Below are positions 19,306 to 21,529 of a DNA stretch of 21,529 bases, one piece after another. The translations under genes were made by a program, and so were the position numbers. Every line of letters starts with the position of its first letter. The stretch's first letter is position 1. Source of the stretch: Larix sibirica (Eukaryota > Streptophyta > Pinopsida > Pinales > Pinaceae); contig NWUY0300009610.1 in NCBI GenBank assembly GCA_004151065.3, positions 22,997 through 44,525 on the forward strand, read 5' to 3'. Under the pieces are notes generated by a model that saw only the letters and a program-made list of their open reading frames with translations, did no database searches and was not told the DNA's origin.

Positions 19306-19344
<39 letters not shown>
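19045..19344 (+). repeat. LTR-like sequence with duplicated TATA block and AT microsatellite
   Basis: Begins TGTTATGAAGATAAAATAGG with an extreme AT stretch, as in some short plant LTRs. A ~93-bp block (aaaggt-acctta-a-gcctataaaggccaagg... to tattcaatacaa) is present twice in tandem, at about 19142 and 19235, so the TATA-like CTATAAAGG occurs twice. The second copy runs into a pure AT dinucleotide run (19309-19343). LTR identity is inferred from TG start, TATA and overall style; no partner copy or target duplication was found. Confidence 0.5.
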
Positions 19345-19347
<3 letters not shown>

Positions 19348-19425
19348 GGCAAACCCAATTATGAAAGCTTTTACGCTTCTGTATGTAAATTGGTATTTAA
19401 GTGTAACAATTCCAATGGGAGTAGT

Positions 19426-20109
19426 ACAAGAGATCCGTACTATTAGAAGAATTAATACAAAGAAATAACCTTGTAGTCGAAAGGGACCATAAATTGAGGG
19501 CAATGATAGGCAAAGCTCTTGAACTAATAAAATACATAAGGGAAAGTAACAAGAGCATGATAAATATCTATTCAGGTTCGAAGGCCGAACTTAGTCCAGA
19601 TGAAGAACCCATTGAAGAAGACGAGGGTATGGAAACCAAACCAAATGAGCATTTGATTGCAGTAGAAATATTCCCTCCACCAGGTAGCGGAGATGAGTCT
19701 CAAGATGAAGAATACAATGATGACGACATTAACATCGACGAAGTTCCTGAAAATGAAGAACATAACAATGAAGTAGATGATGAATCATGAGACAACTATT
19801 CCAACTGTACAATTAGCAGATAAAATGGAAGCCTTCGCCAACGAAAATACAGATCTGCATGAGGAGGAAGATAACCTTTTGGAGAACTTCAAAGAACTAA
19901 AAAATGAGTAAATTGACGTAGAGGATGCATAAACCCTCACTTTTACTACAAAAGAAGAGAGAGGGAAACTGGTAGACCCGTTTTACCGTTTAAAACATGA
20001 AGAAGAAAAACTCTGCAAAATTGAGGTGTTGAACGTGGAAGAAGAAATATTCGAAATGGAGAAAGTAGTGGCGTTGCAGTCAGTAACAAAAGTGATGAAA
20101 AATTGTTAG
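19426..20109 (+). pseudogene. Degraded acidic coiled-coil ORF
   Basis: Frame open from just after a TAG near 19425: YKRSVLLEELIQRNNLVVE, then RAMIGKALELIKYIRESNKS (ATG at 19494 or 19503), then a strongly acidic tail (DEEPIEEDEG, DEEYNDDDINIDEVPENEEH) to TGA at 19788-19790. A shifted frame continues directly with TIPTVQLADKMEAFANENTD, HEEEDNLLENFKELKNE and KHEEEKLCKIEVLNVEEEIF to TAG at 20107-20109, with two further stops. The whole looks like one ~225-residue helical, acidic protein, now broken. No known domain is seen. It lies between two LTR-like sequences, so it may be a retrotransposon accessory or gag-type protein, or a captured host fragment. Confidence 0.45.
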
Positions 20110-20236
20110 AGATAGTGGTATCTCGGGATGTCCTCCATATTCAGATGCCTTGCATGGAGGAACATTTGCAGTATAGGCATCAGGATGAGGTAAAGGGTGA
20201 TATGCACTCTACCTAGTGGAATGAATCCAATAGTGG

Positions 20237-20349
20237 ATGCATGCAGACCTTTCGGTTTGATTTGCCTCATGCATGCACACCTGTTAATTAAAAAGCATGC
20301 AAAAGTGAGATTTTTGAATGCACTCACTTTAGGGTTTTGGAAACCCTAA
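20237..20349. promoter_or_regulatory. RY-type motifs and a telo-box palindrome
   Basis: ATGCATGCAG (20237-20246), CATGCATGCA (20268-20277) and AGCATGCAAA (around 20294) contain the CATGCA core known as the RY element, bound by plant B3 factors such as ABI3 and FUS3. Just downstream TTAGGGTTT and AAACCCTAA form a perfect inverted repeat (20329-20349) with a 3-base spacer; AAACCCTAA is the telo-box. All sit 10-125 bases before the TATA-like site. Regulatory function is inferred from motif identity only. Confidence 0.5.
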
Positions 20350-20431
20350 TAGGACAGAGATTTATTATAAGGATTTAGGAGGTCACCGATGGAGGTTACT
20401 CAGCATACTTATCAGAGAGAGACCAGTTTGA

Positions 20432-20670
20432 GAGGGGAGCGACTTGTGCATGCAGAGAGGGCAACTTTCAGAGAGAGGGAGGCACATCTACAGAGAGGGA
20501 GAGTGAGGAGATATGAGTTGGATCAGTCCTCACTTGATCAAAGGCACAGATCCGTCACTACTGAGAGAAACGATAGCATCTGTATAGAGAGATATCAGTA
20601 GATAGAGAAAGGGCGACTTCACTAAGAGAGGGGCGTACTTCCATACAGAGGGGTCGCATTCTCTAAGGAA
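20432..20670 (+). repeat. Purine-rich ~20-bp repeats in two clusters
   Basis: Units such as GGGCGACTTCACTAAGAGAG begin at 20611, 20631 and 20651, exactly 20 apart, and related units (agagaggg-caactttc, agagaggg-aggcacatct) lie at about 20437-20500 with 19-23-base steps. A further relative is near 20789 (gagagggcgcacttcc). The open frame at 20389-20601 reflects the purine bias (Arg/Glu-rich) and is not a credible protein. Confidence 0.6.
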
Positions 20671-21000
20671 GATTGCATCAGATCTACACTGTTAGAGCTA
20701 ATCAAGGAAAGGGATATTTAGGGGTGGGACTACATCTTGAGATCAGTTGAATCATACCTCCAAAGATATCTATATATGAACAGTTAGAGAGGGCGCACTT
20801 CCCAGGAGCAGTAGTAGCAGCTGTTGTAGATCTAGGGTTCTACCCATAAGGTTCAGTTACATCTTCTGAGTTTCTGATTGTATCTATCCTCTTCTTATTT
20901 TTCTCTTGGCTCGAGAAAGAAGAAAGCCCCCATCAGAGTTGGTTTTCCCCATTGGGACTTCCAGGGTATATTGTGAGTTCATCTATGTGATTGTTGTTTA

Positions 21001-21529
21001 ATTAGTTAAAGTGTTAAGAAATATGGTAGTACTTTTTGTTATAAGTCTTTATTGTTTATTTGGATTATAGAGAATCAAAGTCAATTGAGATCTTAGGGTT
21101 TCTAGAGCAAGTAGTGACCTGGATAATATTAACATTAAAAACTCACATTTAATTAAAACTAATCCCCTTACAAGGATGGAAATCCGACGTCTCGCCTTTG
21201 TCTTGTGTGGGAAAATTTCACAAAGAAAAGGGAACAACTAGGTAGTGACCGCAGGGACCCATGAAGCTACACCCTCGTTTGGTGTCATTGTTGGTCATCC
21301 CCCTGCGACTCTGATCTAGCCCTTCTTGTGTGAAACCACATTCGGGAAATACAGACTTTGTTCCTCGTACCTCACGGTATATCGGAACACCCTTCCCGTA
21401 ACCATCCATCATAATAATTAAAACTGACCAAGAAGCATTGCACAACCTTTCCCTTCAATAGCAAGCACTCAACTATTTTGACACTGGTCTACTTTACAAT
21501 CATATTTACTTAAACCAATTATGTGTCAT
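21001..21529. other. Right-hand end, no gene recognised
   Basis: Includes a less AT-rich part (21170-21410), possibly retrotransposon leader sequence downstream of the LTR-like block. A minus-strand ORF at 21218-21445 has no recognisable motif. Confidence 0.35.

Larger units (their letters stand above)
20104..21000 (+). repeat. LTR-like sequence with Ty1/copia-style U5
   Basis: Starts TGTTAGAGATAG and contains, near 20935-20972, gttggttttccccattggga with acttccaggg, a U5 block typical of plant Ty1/copia LTRs. It follows a T-rich region (tttctgattgtatctatcct) that resembles the R/poly(A) part. A TATA-like ttattataagg lies at about 20360. The 3' end, PBS and partner LTR were not found, so borders are approximate. 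Confidence 0.45.

Noticed and set aside
20389-20601. Arg/Glu-rich plus-strand ORF
   Set aside because: Its composition is explained by the purine-rich ~20-bp repeats and no domain is visible.

Overview
This looks like nuclear DNA from a plant with a large, repeat-rich genome. It is AT-rich, contains no long intact ORF, and is filled with decayed LTR retrotransposons, LINE remnants and tandem arrays. The style (old, diverged elements and one lone exon of a conserved plant-type gene) would suit a gymnosperm, but the sequence alone does not prove the species. Bacterial operons, CRISPR arrays, tRNA genes and rRNA genes were not seen. | Layout. 1-1340: AT-rich DNA with a degenerate repeat block ending at a TATA-like site. 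1551-4180 (minus): a wrecked Ty3/gypsy-type element with an integrase-core relic, then a gag relic with three zinc knuckles and a coiled-coil N-terminal part; little recognisable pol lies between them. 4277-5090: a ~97-bp tandem array, with fainter copies to about 5570. 5600-6400: a TATA/AATAAA pair like the control region of an LTR, plus strand. 6960-8047 (plus): the 3' end of a plant LINE (zinc-binding plus RNase H regions). 8560-8905: an LTR-end-like module, a tRNA-Met-type primer site and a 40-bp array. 9813-12021: the best-defined mobile element here, a 2.2-kb non-autonomous LTR retrotransposon with both LTRs, PBS, PPT and a 5-bp target duplication. 12318-14995: AT-rich DNA with three further repeat families. 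14996-17330: mostly featureless. 17331-17645 (minus): a convincing terminal coding exon of a plant gene, possibly CLEC16A/GFS9(TT9)-like. 17698-18624: a 194-bp direct duplication flanking a second LINE fragment. 19045-21010: LTR-like sequences around a degraded acidic coiled-coil ORF. | The exon is the only part that looks like a working host gene; everything else reads as layered transposon insertion, decay and local tandem duplication. Two of the three runs of N are flanked by the same sequence on both sides, so those local duplications are probably assembly artefacts.
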